This document shows, one piece after another, positions 34,246 through 46,200 of a stretch of DNA of 64,000 nt (positions within the stretch are counted from its first letter, which is position 1; the number at the start of each line of letters is the position of its first letter). The DNA is from Mesorhabditis belari (Eukaryota; Nematoda; Chromadorea; Rhabditida; Rhabditidae). The stretch spans positions 372,001 through 436,000 of the forward strand of contig CAUEEP010000732.1 of assembly GCA_958450365.1 (NCBI GenBank). Reading direction: 5' to 3'. The position numbers and the translations under genes were made by a program. The notes beneath the pieces were generated by a model. It made no database searches. It worked only from the letters and a program-made list of their open reading frames with translations, and was not told the origin of the DNA.

Positions 34246-34350
34246 TCTAAATGATCTGAATGATCTAAATGATCTAAATGATCTGAATGATCTGAATGAT
34301 CTAAATGATCTAAATTATTTAAATGATCTAAATTATTTAAATGATCTAAA
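34246..34350. repeat. GATCTAAAT/GATCTGAAT 10-bp tandem repeat at globin 5' end
   Basis: About ten copies of a 10-bp unit (with ATTTAAATGATCTAAATT variants) start 13 bp upstream of the globin ATG. On the gene strand each unit contains ATTTAG or ATTCAG, so the array offers many potential trans-splice acceptors. Confidence 0.85.
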
Positions 34351-36176
34351 CGATTATTGGACACAAAAATAGAGTTTGAAAAGTGCGTAAAATGGCATAG
34401 CAAATGGCAAATAGATTATTGACAAGTTTCGCTTAAGACAATTAGTTAGATAATGTTTTGAGCTTTAACTGGACAAGAAAAGTTAAGAGAAAGAGATGGC
34501 TTTCTTCACTTGAACAAAAAAGTCAAAATGCATCAAATCTTCTCATTTCACAAGAATATTGAGTTCTTTCATTACAAAATAGAAATTGCATCGAAAATCC
34601 CTTGGTTTCTATGGATAAAAAGCCGGCAAATCCATCTTGACTTCAACGATGGGCCAATGAGTGAGACAAAATAGACTTATAATATCCACTTTTAGATATA
34701 CAATTAACAAAAGTGAATTCAAAAGCTGATGAATATTTTGAATGAAAGCTGTTGAATGCTTAAGCTAATTCTAAAGCAATTAAGCTGCACTATATCAGAA
34801 CTAGAGAATAAAACATCATTTCGAAATGATTCATTCAAATTTCTTTTGCTTTAACTACATTTGCATATGGTTCAAAGCTGTAGCATAAGATTTTAGATTT
34901 CAAAGTAATTTATTTAAACAAAACAAAACCGACACTCAATTCATGAAAAGAGCCTTGTTGTCAAGAAATGGATAATCTCTAGAGATTTCTTCTCAATTTT
35001 CTCGATGGAAATCCTTTTGTGACGCAAATTGCTCTCCTCCATCCATGCTGACTTTTCATTTCAATGCTGAAGCCAAGCAATTGAAAGTTGACTGTACATG
35101 GGATATGTTTTATGCTTTAGACGGAGAAAAATTCTCCATGAAAAAGTCGAAAATCTGTCAGATTACTTAAAGTTTGTTATCATTTCATTTTTATAACACT
35201 TTTACATTTAGATTCCAAATTTTAGCTCGTTAAGAAAAGGTTATAAGAAAAATTAGGGCTATTAAAAGCTTCGTAACTTCCGGCTGGCTTTTGTCCGAAA
35301 AGCACTGAACTTTTCAATAATTTTAATTAGTTATTGGTGCTTTGAAAAGGTTAATAAAATTCAAATCATTACTTTTTCCTTTCAGCTTTTGGCTTTTTAG
35401 CTTTTGAATTCACTAAAACAAACCAAAATAAGCTTATTTCATTTCGTTTTCAACATGGTGACAATTAAAGCAATTAAGATGGGTACCTGGTATCGCTGTT
35501 ACCCATTAAGATGGGTAACAGCAATACCTGTTATAGTTATGGGTCATCCTGTACACGAGAGAATTGTACTTTTTACTAGTTAGCCTTAAAATTTGATAGA
35601 ATCTCTAGTTCTATCAAAAGGTTGGGTTTAAAGAACACCGAAACCCGAGCCCGAGCAGTTCCTTTGTTCTACATAATCCCATCATTTTATCTGCCAGCAA
35701 GAGTTTCAACGAGTCAAAAAATATCAGACCGGGGCTGCGTGTGTGCAAAAGGAGTTGGTCGGGGAAATGGATCAATTTCGGCACTCGGTCGCCTCGTGCC
35801 CGTGCACCCATCCACCGGATCAACATGGCCGAAATTGATAGATGTAAGGGATAGGCTCCTTTTCGGTACATATTTGGTTCCTTTCGGTAGAGATTTGGTT
35901 CCTTTTCTTCACAGATTTGGTTGCTTTTCTTTACACATTTGGTTCTTTACACAAACCATAATTTTGCATTTCTTACAACCTCATCGTTAATGACTCAACC
36001 AATGCATCAAAGGTGACGAAAGATTGAGGAAAAAAAACCGTTTCCGAGAGGTTATTTGGTGGCAAAATGAGAGGCATTAATGAGGAGTGAAAAAACTGAT
36101 AAGAACATTTAGGCTGCTTAAACTTTGAGGGAAAGCTCCCGATTTCCTCTCTTTTATCAGATTTCATTTTAAAATC
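34351..36176. other. Intergenic region between divergent globin and kinase genes
   Basis: Mostly AT-rich. At 35481-35557 a hairpin pairs ATGGGTAACAGC with GCTGTTACCCAT. At 35620-35860 there is a GC-richer island with long overlapping frames on both strands (35622-35990 plus, 35871-35614 minus). Neither has a recognised product or splice context. No gene is called. Confidence 0.5.
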
Positions 36177-38896
36177 ATGAACGATCAAAAAGTTTTATTG
36201 ATTTTTCTGCTCATTTTTTTGAAAGTCGGAGCTGAGACAACTTGTGTGCCAGGTTTGAGTCAAAAATCCCATTCTTGAGGTGTTGCCTGGTGGCTGTAAA
36301 AGACTGATAAAGCGATTCGAGAAATCTTTGATTCAAGATACAAAAATTTCACTTTTAGGTGAATGTGATGGTGTTGAAGTTGAGGAAAAAGCCCCATTTT
36401 TTGAAGGCAATGGTAAAAAGTATTTAGAAACGATTTTCATTTCATTTAGGAAGCTCAACTACTGAAGCACCGGACAAAGGCGGCTCAAAATCGCCGTGGT
36501 ATTATGTAGGTAAGCTGAGTTTTCTTTTTTTACATTCTGGAAGCATGCTAAAGTTTTAGGATATTGTAAATGATCAATGCTAGAATTTTAGGGTTTGGAG
36601 TGGCTGCTTTTGGAGTTCTTGCCCTAGTCGGCTACTTGTGTCGATGTGCAAAGATGAGACTTTGTCCGCAAAGAACTTATCGGAAAATGTAAGCTGCTTC
36701 TGTAAGAATAGAGTTATTAAGGATGATTCTGAAATTCACGCAAGAAGACAATGGTATCAAGATCAAGCTTAAGGGATCAAGCTTAAGGGATCAAACTGAA
36801 GCGATCAAGCTTAAGGGATCAAGCTTAAGGGATCAAGCTTAAGGGATTATGTTTCAGGGATCAAGCTTAAGGGATCAAGCTTAAGAGATCAAGCAAGGGA
36901 TCAAGCAAGGGATCAAGCTTCAGGGATCAAGCTTAAGGGATCAAGCTTAAGGGATCAAGCTTAAGGGATCAATATTCAGATATCAAGATCTGATTCGTGT
37001 GCGTGGTCGTCTAGCCGAAGATGTACAAAAAGATATCGAGAGCCAAGCACAAGCCGGGTTTGTCTAGAGTTTACATTCGCATTAAATTAGCATTTAATCG
37101 CAATAAGGAATTTGATTTAACTTTAAATTACACATTTGAAAAAGAGCTGACGAGATTCAGAGCTACTCCAAATGTTTTTGAAAGAATGATGCCGATGGGT
37201 TCACGGAAAAACGATTATCGTCCATATACAATGGAGCCGGGGTTGGATCTCAAAAATGAGAATCATAGAATTTTCAGTCGAATCCGATACACTCTTCAAT
37301 TTCAGGACAACAAAATCGATTGATCCCTGGGAAGTAGAGTTGGACTCTCTTTTCAAATCCGCTATCAAACTGGGCTCTGGTGCGTATGCTGTTGTATACA
37401 AAGGAAATCTGAAAGGAGTCCCACCAGTAGCGAAAATCTATCCTCGATTGAAAGTATTTGATGAAATCCGCCTTCAAAAAAGCTTCAAAAAAACAATTTC
37501 AGATCTCTGCTTTGTATCTTGATTCAGAGCATTCTGTGGCCATCAAAATGACTCATCCTCATGCGTCTGATAAAGATAAGTACGTCATCATTTTGCTTTA
37601 GCATTGATTTCAAATGGAAATTTTGGTTTTGATTGATTGGCAAACTGATTATTGAGCCATTCTTTACATCAAAACTTCTAGAAGCGATCTTCAACAAGAA
37701 ATCGAATTCATGAAAACATTGGATGTTCACCCACACATCCTTGGAATGTTGGGTTGCTCAAAAGATCTCCGTTCTCCTCTCATTGTCACCGAGTTATGCG
37801 AAAAGGGCGATTTATTGAGTTTATTGAGAAATTCAAGAGATCAATCGTTTACGGTAAACGTATTTGAAAAGCATTTTACTGAGTTTTTTCTTTAGGATAA
37901 ATTGGTGCAAAGTGATTTGATACCATTGGCCTGGCAAGTCTGTGATGCTTTGGTAAGTTGTTTGTACTTTTGAAAGTTGAAAAACTTTGTTAACTCAAAA
38001 TGGAATCGATTCTAAGTCAGTTTTTCATCAAATCAAACCAAAATCAGGTTTTTTTTGTTAAGATTTTCGGCTTTCAGACCTATCTTTCTTCAAGAAACAT
38101 GATTCATCGAGATGTCGCTGCTCGAAATGTTCTGTTAACAAATGAGAAAATGGCAAAGGTTTTTAGATCTGTAAAATTATAATAGCAAAGGTTTGTAGAT
38201 TTAGATAATTATAGTAGCAAAGGTTTCTAAATCTGTAAAATTATAATAGCAAAGGTTTGTAGATTTAGAAAATTATAGTTACAAGTTGTGAAAACTTAAC
38301 GAATGCCTTTAAAATCTTCATAGCCTTTAAAACTTTCCATTTAGCTAAGCGATTTCGGACTTTGTCGCCTTTCGAGTGAAATGTTCTACACGACACGAGG
38401 AGGAAAGTTGCCGATAAAATGGATGGCTCCTGAATCACTTGAAACTGCTGTTTTTAGTGAGAAAACTGATGTGTAAGTTGAAAATCGTTGAAACCTTTAC
38501 AAAAATCAAGTTCCAGTTGGTCTTTTGGCGTTTTTCTATTTGAGTTGTTCACTTTTGGGAACTCTCCTTTCATGACAGTCGATCCAGACACAATACTACA
38601 GTATCTGAAAGATGGAAATCGTTTAGAATTACCGGAAGAGACTTCAGAAAATGTGTAAGTAGGAAATATTCTTGGAGATTAGTTTCTAGATTAACCAATT
38701 AGATTAGAGATCGAGAAATTCTTGATTCAGGAAAACTCTCGTCAAAGATTGTGACGAGTTTGAGCCGCTGAAACGACCGAATTTTCAAGAGATTCGCCAA
38801 ATTCTTTATAAATTAGTCGAAGACACCGCTGAACAATATGGATATTTAGAATTTCGAAAAACTTATTATGATTTTTCACCTAATGCTCAATCCTAA
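36177..38896 (+). CDS. Small receptor tyrosine kinase, KIN-15/KIN-16-like
   Basis: Fourteen exons: 36177-36252, 36359-36412, 36450-36509, 36592-36688, 36980-37057, 37161-37241, 37306-37453, 37503-37579, 37682-37853, 37896-37952, 38078-38158, 38345-38472, 38517-38654 and 38731-38896 (470 aa). The order is signal peptide (VLLIFLLIFLKVGAE), about 45 extracellular residues, TM helix (WYYVGFGVAAFGVLALVGYL) and kinase. Motifs: Gly loop LGSGAYAVVYKG; VAIKM lysine; EIEFM helix-C Glu; catalytic HRDVAARN (tyrosine-kinase type); SDFG; KLPIKWMAPE; SEKTDVWSFGV. All catalytic residues are present. About 25 extra residues (VPPVAKIYPRLKISALYLDS) separate the Gly loop from the lysine, as in the worm KIN-15/16 group. 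It probably signals at the epidermal membrane. A TTTTATCAG acceptor lies 17 nt upstream of the ATG. Confidence 0.94.
36756..36972. repeat. 15-bp tandem repeat GGGATCAAGCTTAAG, about 14 copies, in kinase intron 4
   Basis: Nearly identical units fill most of intron 4. The last units run into the branch/acceptor region (GATCAATATTCAG) of the next exon. Confidence 0.9.
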
Positions 38897-39007
38897 TCAT
38901 TTAATTATTTCTTTCTTTCTTTCTTTCTTTCTTTTCACTTATCTTATCATAATAATCTCCTCAAGTTAACTGTGGTGCTATCGTATTGTTGGATTTCGAT
39001 GTGTGAA

Positions 39008-39270
39008 TTAGAGTGTTTTTCTATCGGATAATGCGTTTTCTAAAATGTACCTAGTTGAGAAAACTACCGTAGTCAAACCGTTAGTTTACATGCAATCACT
39101 CCGATTTTGGTATCATTCGATGTGGAATTATAAGGCTCAATCAATGATACCAAAATCGGAATGATTGCATGTAAACTAACGGTTTGACTACGATAGCTTT
39201 CTCAAATAGCTATCTCAAAGCTTTCTCATTTTAGAAAGCGCATTATCCGATAGGAACACACTCTAGTGTG
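39008..39270. mobile_element. Palindromic MITE between the kinase and the Lys/Ala-tail gene
   Basis: TAGAGTGTTTTTCTATCGGA on the left mirrors TCCGATAGGAACACACTCTA on the right. Inner arms include AAACCGTTAGTTTACATGCA. The two stops of the convergent genes lie on either side. Confidence 0.85.
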
Positions 39271-39361
39271 AATAGCTTGTAGTTTTAATTTGTGATTTAT
39301 CTTTCCTAACACAAAAACCTTTAACCATTTATACCTTTTAGCATTTAACCCAAGTTATTTC

Positions 39362-41709
39362 CTATTCAATCGACTCATCGGTCGTTTGTGCAGCTTGTTT
39401 CTTTGCTTTCTTCGCCGCTTTCTTCGCCGCTTTCTTTGCCGCTTTTTCAGCTGCCTTCTTTGCTGCTTGTTTTGCCGCTTTCTTGGCTGCTTTCTTTTCG
39501 GCTTTTGTTTGTGGCTCAACCTAAAAGAATTGAAATTATAAAGTCGATAAGTGGTAATAAAATTGAAATTGAAAAACTTTCACAATTCTATAAAAAAGCA
39601 CTCACTTGAATGGCGACGACGTCGTCTTGCGTCTCCTGGAAATTTCATTGTACTTTCTAGATATTTGATTCAAATTGGATAGACCTATTAGACTTGTTTG
39701 CAACTAGTATACCGTATTTTCTCTAATAGTAGTGCACCTCGACGAGCCGAGTTGATGCCTATTTTCTAGTTTCCAAGTCTTTACAGAAGCTCAACACTCA
39801 AATCCCCCAAAAGATCTCATCGTCAGCTACCTTTTCCGACCCCACATCGATAGGTTTTGATAAGCGGTTTTCGAGATTTCGAGAAATTTAGGCAAAGCTT
39901 AGGGTGCACTACTATTAGAAAAAATACTGAGTCAAATCTCTTCTCAATACCGCGTCAGTCGAGTACTCAGCCGCTGGAGCGTAGTCAGTGGCTGCGTTTC
40001 CTTGATCATCAGCTGTAGTCTCATTCGAGCCACCCATTTGAGCCATTGCTTCTTGAACCTTGGCCATCATTTCCTTTTGAACAATGGCTAAACTTAAATA
40101 TTATCACTTCTTATTATTATAAATGATTCCTCAAGTCAAAAATTCAGACTTACGTTGCGTGAGCCCTCTGGCTGCCATGAGGACCTCCGGGTCGTATTTC
40201 GCGATAAGAGTTTTGAACTAAAATTGTTCGTTTAATCTCTGAGAATTTTTTAGATGAGAATGCCTGGCTTAATAAAAGAGAATCAATCTACACTCACTTT
40301 TGCTTGCATATCGGGAATCGTTTGGGTTGTGTCGAGGAGGATCGGGCCAGCCTCTTTAGCCAAAGCTGCAACTTGGGTAGCAATCTGAGAATTTGAGGTT
40401 TGTAAGTCGGTGATTCCTTATCAAAATTCAAAACTCACATCTATGATCTTGTTCACCAAGGCCTTGTTGTTTGCCAAACCGAGTTGAATCATTTTGTCGA
40501 TCTCGGCCTGAAATTCGGATTTGTAAGTAAATAGTAAATGACTTTGTAGGTAAATGCCTTGTACACTCGAAAATTCTTGTCAAATTTCAATCTTAACTTG
40601 AATCTACCTTTTCCGGGGCTGGACAGAAAGTCGCAAATTTGTTGATGAGAGTGTCGAGCGTCTCGTTTTTGCATGCCACCATGTAATACGCCTGAAATGA
40701 TCGTTTATACTCTTGATAGCTGTGCGATAGCAAATAAGTAATCTAAAAAGTGTCTAATTGTAAGGGAAACTTCGTGAAACTTTGCGAAATCAAGTCAAGC
40801 CAGAGTTGATCTTATTATCAATAACAAATTGATAACATTTTTCCGAGAAATGTCAGTTTGAATCAATAAAGCTTAGAGATTTGTATCTAGAGGTTTTCTG
40901 CGGTAGAGCTTTAGTGCTTTAGTTTATGCTAAATCCAGCTTTAGTTTTTAATTACCAACGCTTAAAAACAGCCACCAGGTCCGTCAAAAACTTGGCTAAT
41001 TGAATCGAATAACCGGGCTTATGTGCCGTTTATCTGCTCACGCTTTTATCTTGTTTTATCTTTATTTTTATATGTTTTATCTTTTATCTTTTATCTTTTA
41101 TCTTGAAATGTAAATTTTAACTATTTACTTTTTCTTAAATATACAGTGAGTTACAAAGTTACAGTGTTTTGTATCTGACTCGATCGCTTCGACTACACCC
41201 GAGTACGGTCTGTCAGGCTACAAACCACTGTAACTTTCTTTAGCATTAATGTTTTTGAGTGTGCTTCCATTCATTCGAAAGCTCTTAAGATTCTCTATTT
41301 TTTGAGCTATAGATCATGTCAATCCGGCAGAGAAGAAGCTTTAGATGAAGCAAAGTTATAGTGCGCATGTCTATTGTAAACAAAAAATGAGATGAAGAAC
41401 CAACCATCATTTTCCCCAAGTTACATCCTTTTGATTTGATGTACTCGATCATTTTACTTTGAATGTTCATCATTTCTGGGTTGATACCCATATTTCCAGC
41501 ATTTGTTGGTGCAGCGAATGATGGTGCAGCAAATGATGGTGCAGCCTGAAATCATTGTTGTTTTGTTTTCTCTGTTAAATGCATGTTGTCATGTCAAAAT
41601 CGAAACGAACCTGTCCTTGAGTGAGGCAAATCAAACCCTAAACTTATTACTTGTTACAGACAAATCACTTTTTTAAACTAACCGCCAAGATTGCAGCAAA
41701 GTTCCTCAT
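39362..41709 (-). CDS. Secreted helical protein with Lys/Ala-rich C-terminal tail, family not recognised
   Basis: Ten exons: 41709-41683, 41637-41611, 41545-41405, 40691-40608, 40507-40439, 40384-40298, 40217-40154, 40087-39951, 39635-39606 and 39520-39362 (274 aa). MRNFAAILAGLICLTQGQ is a signal peptide. AAPSF repeats come next, then about 150 mostly helical residues with cysteines at SKGC, VACK and TFCP. The last exon is almost only Lys, Ala and Gln (EKKAAKKAAKQAAKK). Small helical secreted nematode proteins such as DUF148/SXP-RAL-2 are a distant possibility; no diagnostic motif is seen. A basic amphipathic tail of this kind could bind nucleic acid or membranes (inference). About the last 13 residues of exon 8 (DYAPAAEYSTDAV) and its splice donor lie in sequence shared with a tRNA-like repeat at 24.9 kb. 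A TTTTTAG acceptor precedes the ATG. Confidence 0.85.
39712..39940. mobile_element. CTAATAGTAGTGC-family MITE in intron 8 of the Lys/Ala-tail gene
   Basis: The ends are TACCGTATTTTCTCTAATAG and GTGCACTACTATTAGAAAAA. The interior is shared (inverted) with 24970-25207 and 62487-62695. It lies immediately downstream of the exon-8 splice donor. Confidence 0.85.
39916..39988 (-). repeat. tRNA-like repeat segment overlapping coding exon 8 and its donor
   Basis: On the minus strand this matches 24901-24973 with about five differences. The first 38 nt are exon 8 of the Lys/Ala-tail gene; the rest is intron, starting at the GCG|GTATTG donor. Either the element took in the exon end, or the exon extended into the element. 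Confidence 0.8.
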
Positions 41710-43237
41710 GCTGACCCAAAAACTTCTAAAAATACAAATTATTAATTAAAAACATAAATTTTCGATTTCGAATTTCAAAACTTGATATTCTACGAGAAAA
41801 ATGAGAGATCAAAACAGACTCAGAACTGCAGTAAGCCAGACAGGACCAGAACCTGGCTTTCTCTTAATTCTAGCCTTGCCTTGCCTAGCTTACAGCTCCG
41901 AGCTAGATTTTTAAGTTCAACACACGAACCCAATCCATTTCTGATTTTTTCTGATCAAAATCGAGTTTTATACTCGCTCATCCACTTCCCATCTATTCAG
42001 TCCAATTATCGTTCTTTTGCGGTTTCGAAAGGTGAACTGATGAAAATTTAGACCCATTTTCGAGCTTTTCACCACAAATCGGCTTATAACCATTATAACT
42101 GATCGGAATGGTCATTTTTTTTTTTGCCTGTTTTAGTTTTTTTTTTTTGAGAGATTTCTTCATAAGAAATTTTCTAAACAGACATCTAAACAGACGATGA
42201 AATCGAAATGTGCCGAAGAGAAGGAAAAAGGGATTGCAATAAGCCCCAATTTCGCAAGTGCTTCTCATCAATTTTTTTTTTCAACTCGGATTCCATATTT
42301 CAAAACGAAGTTTAAACAATTTAGAACTTTTCTCTTTTCTAAACTCATTCATTCATTTGCTTTTTGGGTTTGAGTTTCTACAAATGTCAAAAAATGATTT
42401 TAAAGGGAGAAAATGCTGCACAGGAAACTGTTAAAATGTTAAAATCATGGGAGAGCCCTCAAATATACCACAATAAAATCATTGAGGCAAATCTTAGAAA
42501 ATTTCCTCTCCTTTTTATCATCCCGTTTTTTTATCATTACTGGCATGAGCCAGAAAGTGCGCGTTTATGAGATCTCAACTAGAGATGCTTAATGGGAAAG
42601 CATTAAAGATTCCTGTTAAAGATAGGCGTCGGCGTTTCCAATTCTAACAAAAACTGTAACATTTTAAAGATCTTCCACCCGCATCCCCCAATAGCTCTTG
42701 ATTGAAGCTTTCGATTCCGATCCCACATCAATATTCTAACTTCAATGGGTGAATAGATTGTCCTGTTTAAGTCCATAATGATCATTTATCACTAAGCATC
42801 TCTAATTCTTGCAACCAAGCTTCTGCTTTTGTTTGAACTTCCACAACTCAGTGTAGAGGATTCTAATCAATTTACCGTCAAGAAAGGATATGTAGTAAAC
42901 ATTTCAGGCTACAAAACTGGCAATGCATTTAGATGCGTCTCTTTATGGCAGCTTCAATAAGCTTCAATAACTACTCTGTGGTCAGAGAAATGTATTTGTA
43001 AAAGGCAATAAATCTTGTTTTTTTGCAAATATTGGTTTAGATTGATGTCCGTACTCAAATGGAAATTATTTATTCTTCAATATCCTTCATTTTGATGTAG
43101 AAGAACTTGTCACTTGCCGTTGTTCCTTTTTGAGAACATTTGAAAGACTTCGATCGACTCTCTCATGTGTTTCCGATGCAAAATAGGTGCCACTGTTGTC
43201 TCTTTGTCTGAAGCTTTAGCTTTAAAGCAAAATTTCT
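41710..43237. other. Intergenic region between the Lys/Ala-tail and chemoreceptor genes
   Basis: It contains the promoter of the Lys/Ala-tail gene, long T runs (about 42117-42145) and the small inverted-repeat element at 42581-42803. No gene was seen. Confidence 0.5.
42581..42803. mobile_element. Short MITE-like element with 11-bp terminal inverted repeats
   Basis: AGAGATGCTTA at the left is inverted as TAAGCATCTCT at the right, 223 bp apart. The interior is non-coding and not palindromic. No target duplication is clear. Confidence 0.5.
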
Positions 43238-46200
43238 TTAAACAAACCCAGTCATTTTCATAAAAGCATATCGATAATCTTTGACAAAATAGAGAAGAAA
43301 AAGGGGTTCGAGAACGGAATTGAAAGAGGCAAGGACGGCTGCAAGACTGGCAACTTTTTCAAGAGAAATGCCTGAAAGATTTTGATGTAAATCATTGAAT
43401 GACATTGTTTACATCTGTAAATCTATCAAATGAATGTAAATCTTTAGAATTTTAGAAGCTTAGAAGCTTCCAAACTTCGGCAACTCACCAAAAAGGGGAC
43501 TCGTGAACATCACAGTTCCCGGGAGAAATTCGCTAAATGCTGGCACCAAGAACTAAAGACAAAATGGTTTAAAAAATCTACAATTTTTCACTCTTTTCAA
43601 TTCTTTCGTTATCTTTTCATTACTTGAATAACCAATGCTTTGAATAAATCTTTCTGTAGCCTTCTTGCTCGATCGCTCATCCGACTCTTCAACAGCACAC
43701 TATTGATCCGTAATGAGCAAAAAACTATTGTTCTGTAATTTCAGTCAAATTTCAGTCAAATTCTAGCCAATTCCAGCCAAATTTCAGTCAAATTCCAGCC
43801 TTTTAAGTCAAAAGCCATCTTTTCAACTCACCCAAAGCAAAAAACCATAAGCGTTACACAATATATTGAACCGAGACAAGAGATCCAGTTTGCTGATGAA
43901 ATCCCATCCGCATTTTGGTGCTAAATTTGGCGTTTGCTAAGCATTGAGAGCAAAGAAAAAGCTCCCTGAGCTGTTCAAAACAATATTCAAAACCGGTTCA
44001 ATCCGCAAAACTTACAAAATAGATTGGGCCAAGCATAGCGATCTTGTCGGCATCGATGTTGTAAGACTTTAGTAGTGAGGCTCTCATGTAGTTCTAAAGT
44101 TGTTCTTGTAAAAACAGAGCTTACCAGGGAATCTCTTGAAGTTAGATTTCAGGAACAATTTGATTCCAAAATGCAAACACCTGGTTAAAAGCATCCCGTA
44201 ACTGCTTTCAAATCCTACTTATCATAAATCATTTTTGAGATATAAGCCTTCAAAGTTTTGACCAATTTCGTCAAACAGCAGCCTACTTAAGGCATTCGCA
44301 TTCAATGTACTTTATAGAATTGGGTATGAGGAAGTCGAATCTGAATTGGGTATGAGGAATTCGAATGCTAATTCGAATCTGAACTCAAAATCGGTCTGTC
44401 TCGGTAGCCTAGTGGATAGTGTGTTAGTGCGTCGGATTCTTTATCCCTGGCTTCGATCCACTATCGTCCAGACAAATCAGATCAGAGATTTTTCTTTAGA
44501 AAAACACTCGAGAATTCCTTTTTTAATTAGCAATCACTTAAATAATATTAGTTTGCTGTAAAAAAGGTTTCGACTTTTCAATAATTAACCGAGAACCTCT
44601 TTTTGGGAATAACTATTCTCTGGGTCGACTGTCAAATTGTATCCAAAATAAACGCTTATTTACGAAAAGATAAACATGAATCGCTAGATTGGTAACATAG
44701 ATATGAGAATATGTAAAATCTTTTCTTTATTCCATACGCTTCAGAAGCAATAACATTTTCTTAGGGGCAAAAACACAAAACTGAAAGAAGTCTTCTATGA
44801 GTGATGTTTTCATTATTAGAGTGTTTTGATCTCGAATAATGCAATTCTAAAGAGTGGATGCGGCAAAGAAATGTTATTTTTCTTCTTTAACTACATTTAA
44901 GATTGCTTTGAAAAACGTTTAGTTGGGGTAGGCTAGTTTCCGCAATTTTTTTTGCGCAACTGGTCGTTTGCGCAACTCACCATAACTTTCTTCTAAGTGG
45001 ACTAATCCTTATGATTTTGGTTTGATTTTGTAGATCTCAATAAGTGCAACAAAATGAAACCAAAATCATAAAGATTGGTCCACTTAGAAGAAAGTTATGG
45101 CGAGTTGCGCAAAGGACCCAGTTGCGCAAAGGACCCAGTTGCGCAAAAAGAATTGCGGAAACTAGCTTACCCGGCTTAGTTTGCAAAATTAAAAGTCGAA
45201 ATTTGAAAGTAGTTTTTCAATTTCATTTTTTATGTTTTTATAATTTAATTTACCGGCTTTAGTTTGAGAAATTCATGACAAAATACGAAGAAAATGGACA
45301 AAAGCTACACTACTGGACAATGAAATATCATATTTGAAAAAGGGTCGTCACTTTCGCGCGTCTGTAACTCCCTTATCTTTACCGTATTTCTAAATATTAA
45401 TATTATCATTGTGTAGCGCTTGAAAAGAGCTTTCAGAAAGTGTATAACACTAATAGTTTAAACTCAAAGACAACGGAGTTACAGACGCGCGAAAGTGACG
45501 ACCCTTTTTCAAATATGATATTTCATTGTCCAGTACTGTAGCTAAATGTAGTCATGACTCATTTTGAGCTAAGCAAAAGATAATTGTTTTTATTCTGTCG
45601 AATGGATTTCGACTCGTCGAACTTTTCTTTGACAGTCCATTCAAAGTAATGTATTGCAAGTTTAGTGAAAGATTAGTGTATTCAAAAATATCTAATCATT
45701 ACATTTTCACCTATTAACTATTCAAATACCAGTCAAATAACAAATAAACTTTCTAATTTGAAGCTCACCTTTGTCTCATCCCAGTGATACATTGTGAATC
45801 GACAAACAATTCCCCAAACCACTCCATTCATCAGCCAAATTCCCAAAAGAACCAAAGCACTGTAGCGATTTCTCAGCAAGTACATATATTCGTCACTAAA
45901 ATTTTGCAAAAATTTACATTGAAACCCTACAAAGCCTATTTGAGTGAAACCTACTGGCAAATCAAGATATATCTGTAAACAAAATGATAATTCAAGAGTA
46001 CAAGACACAGACAGTACATCTAAAATGCTTATTATAAAGGTGAATATGGAATGGTGAGACCTGACAATAAAGTACAAGGCCAAAATATCCAAAATTTTGA
46101 TCACGAAGGAAAAGCTGACCGGCTGGGAAGACCACCCAGCCTTGGTGATAGATATGGAAAACCTGAAAAGGTCGATTTTGTTAATGGTTGATGATGGTTG

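Noticed and set aside
35614..35990. Open frames of 85 and 122 codons on opposite strands upstream of the kinase
   Set aside because: GC-richer island without codon pattern favouring one frame and with no recognised domain; kept only as a note in the intergenic entry.
39362..41709. Assignment of the Lys/Ala-tail protein to the DUF148/SXP-RAL-2 family
   Set aside because: Size, secretion and helical character fit loosely, but I cannot identify a diagnostic motif, so no family is claimed.
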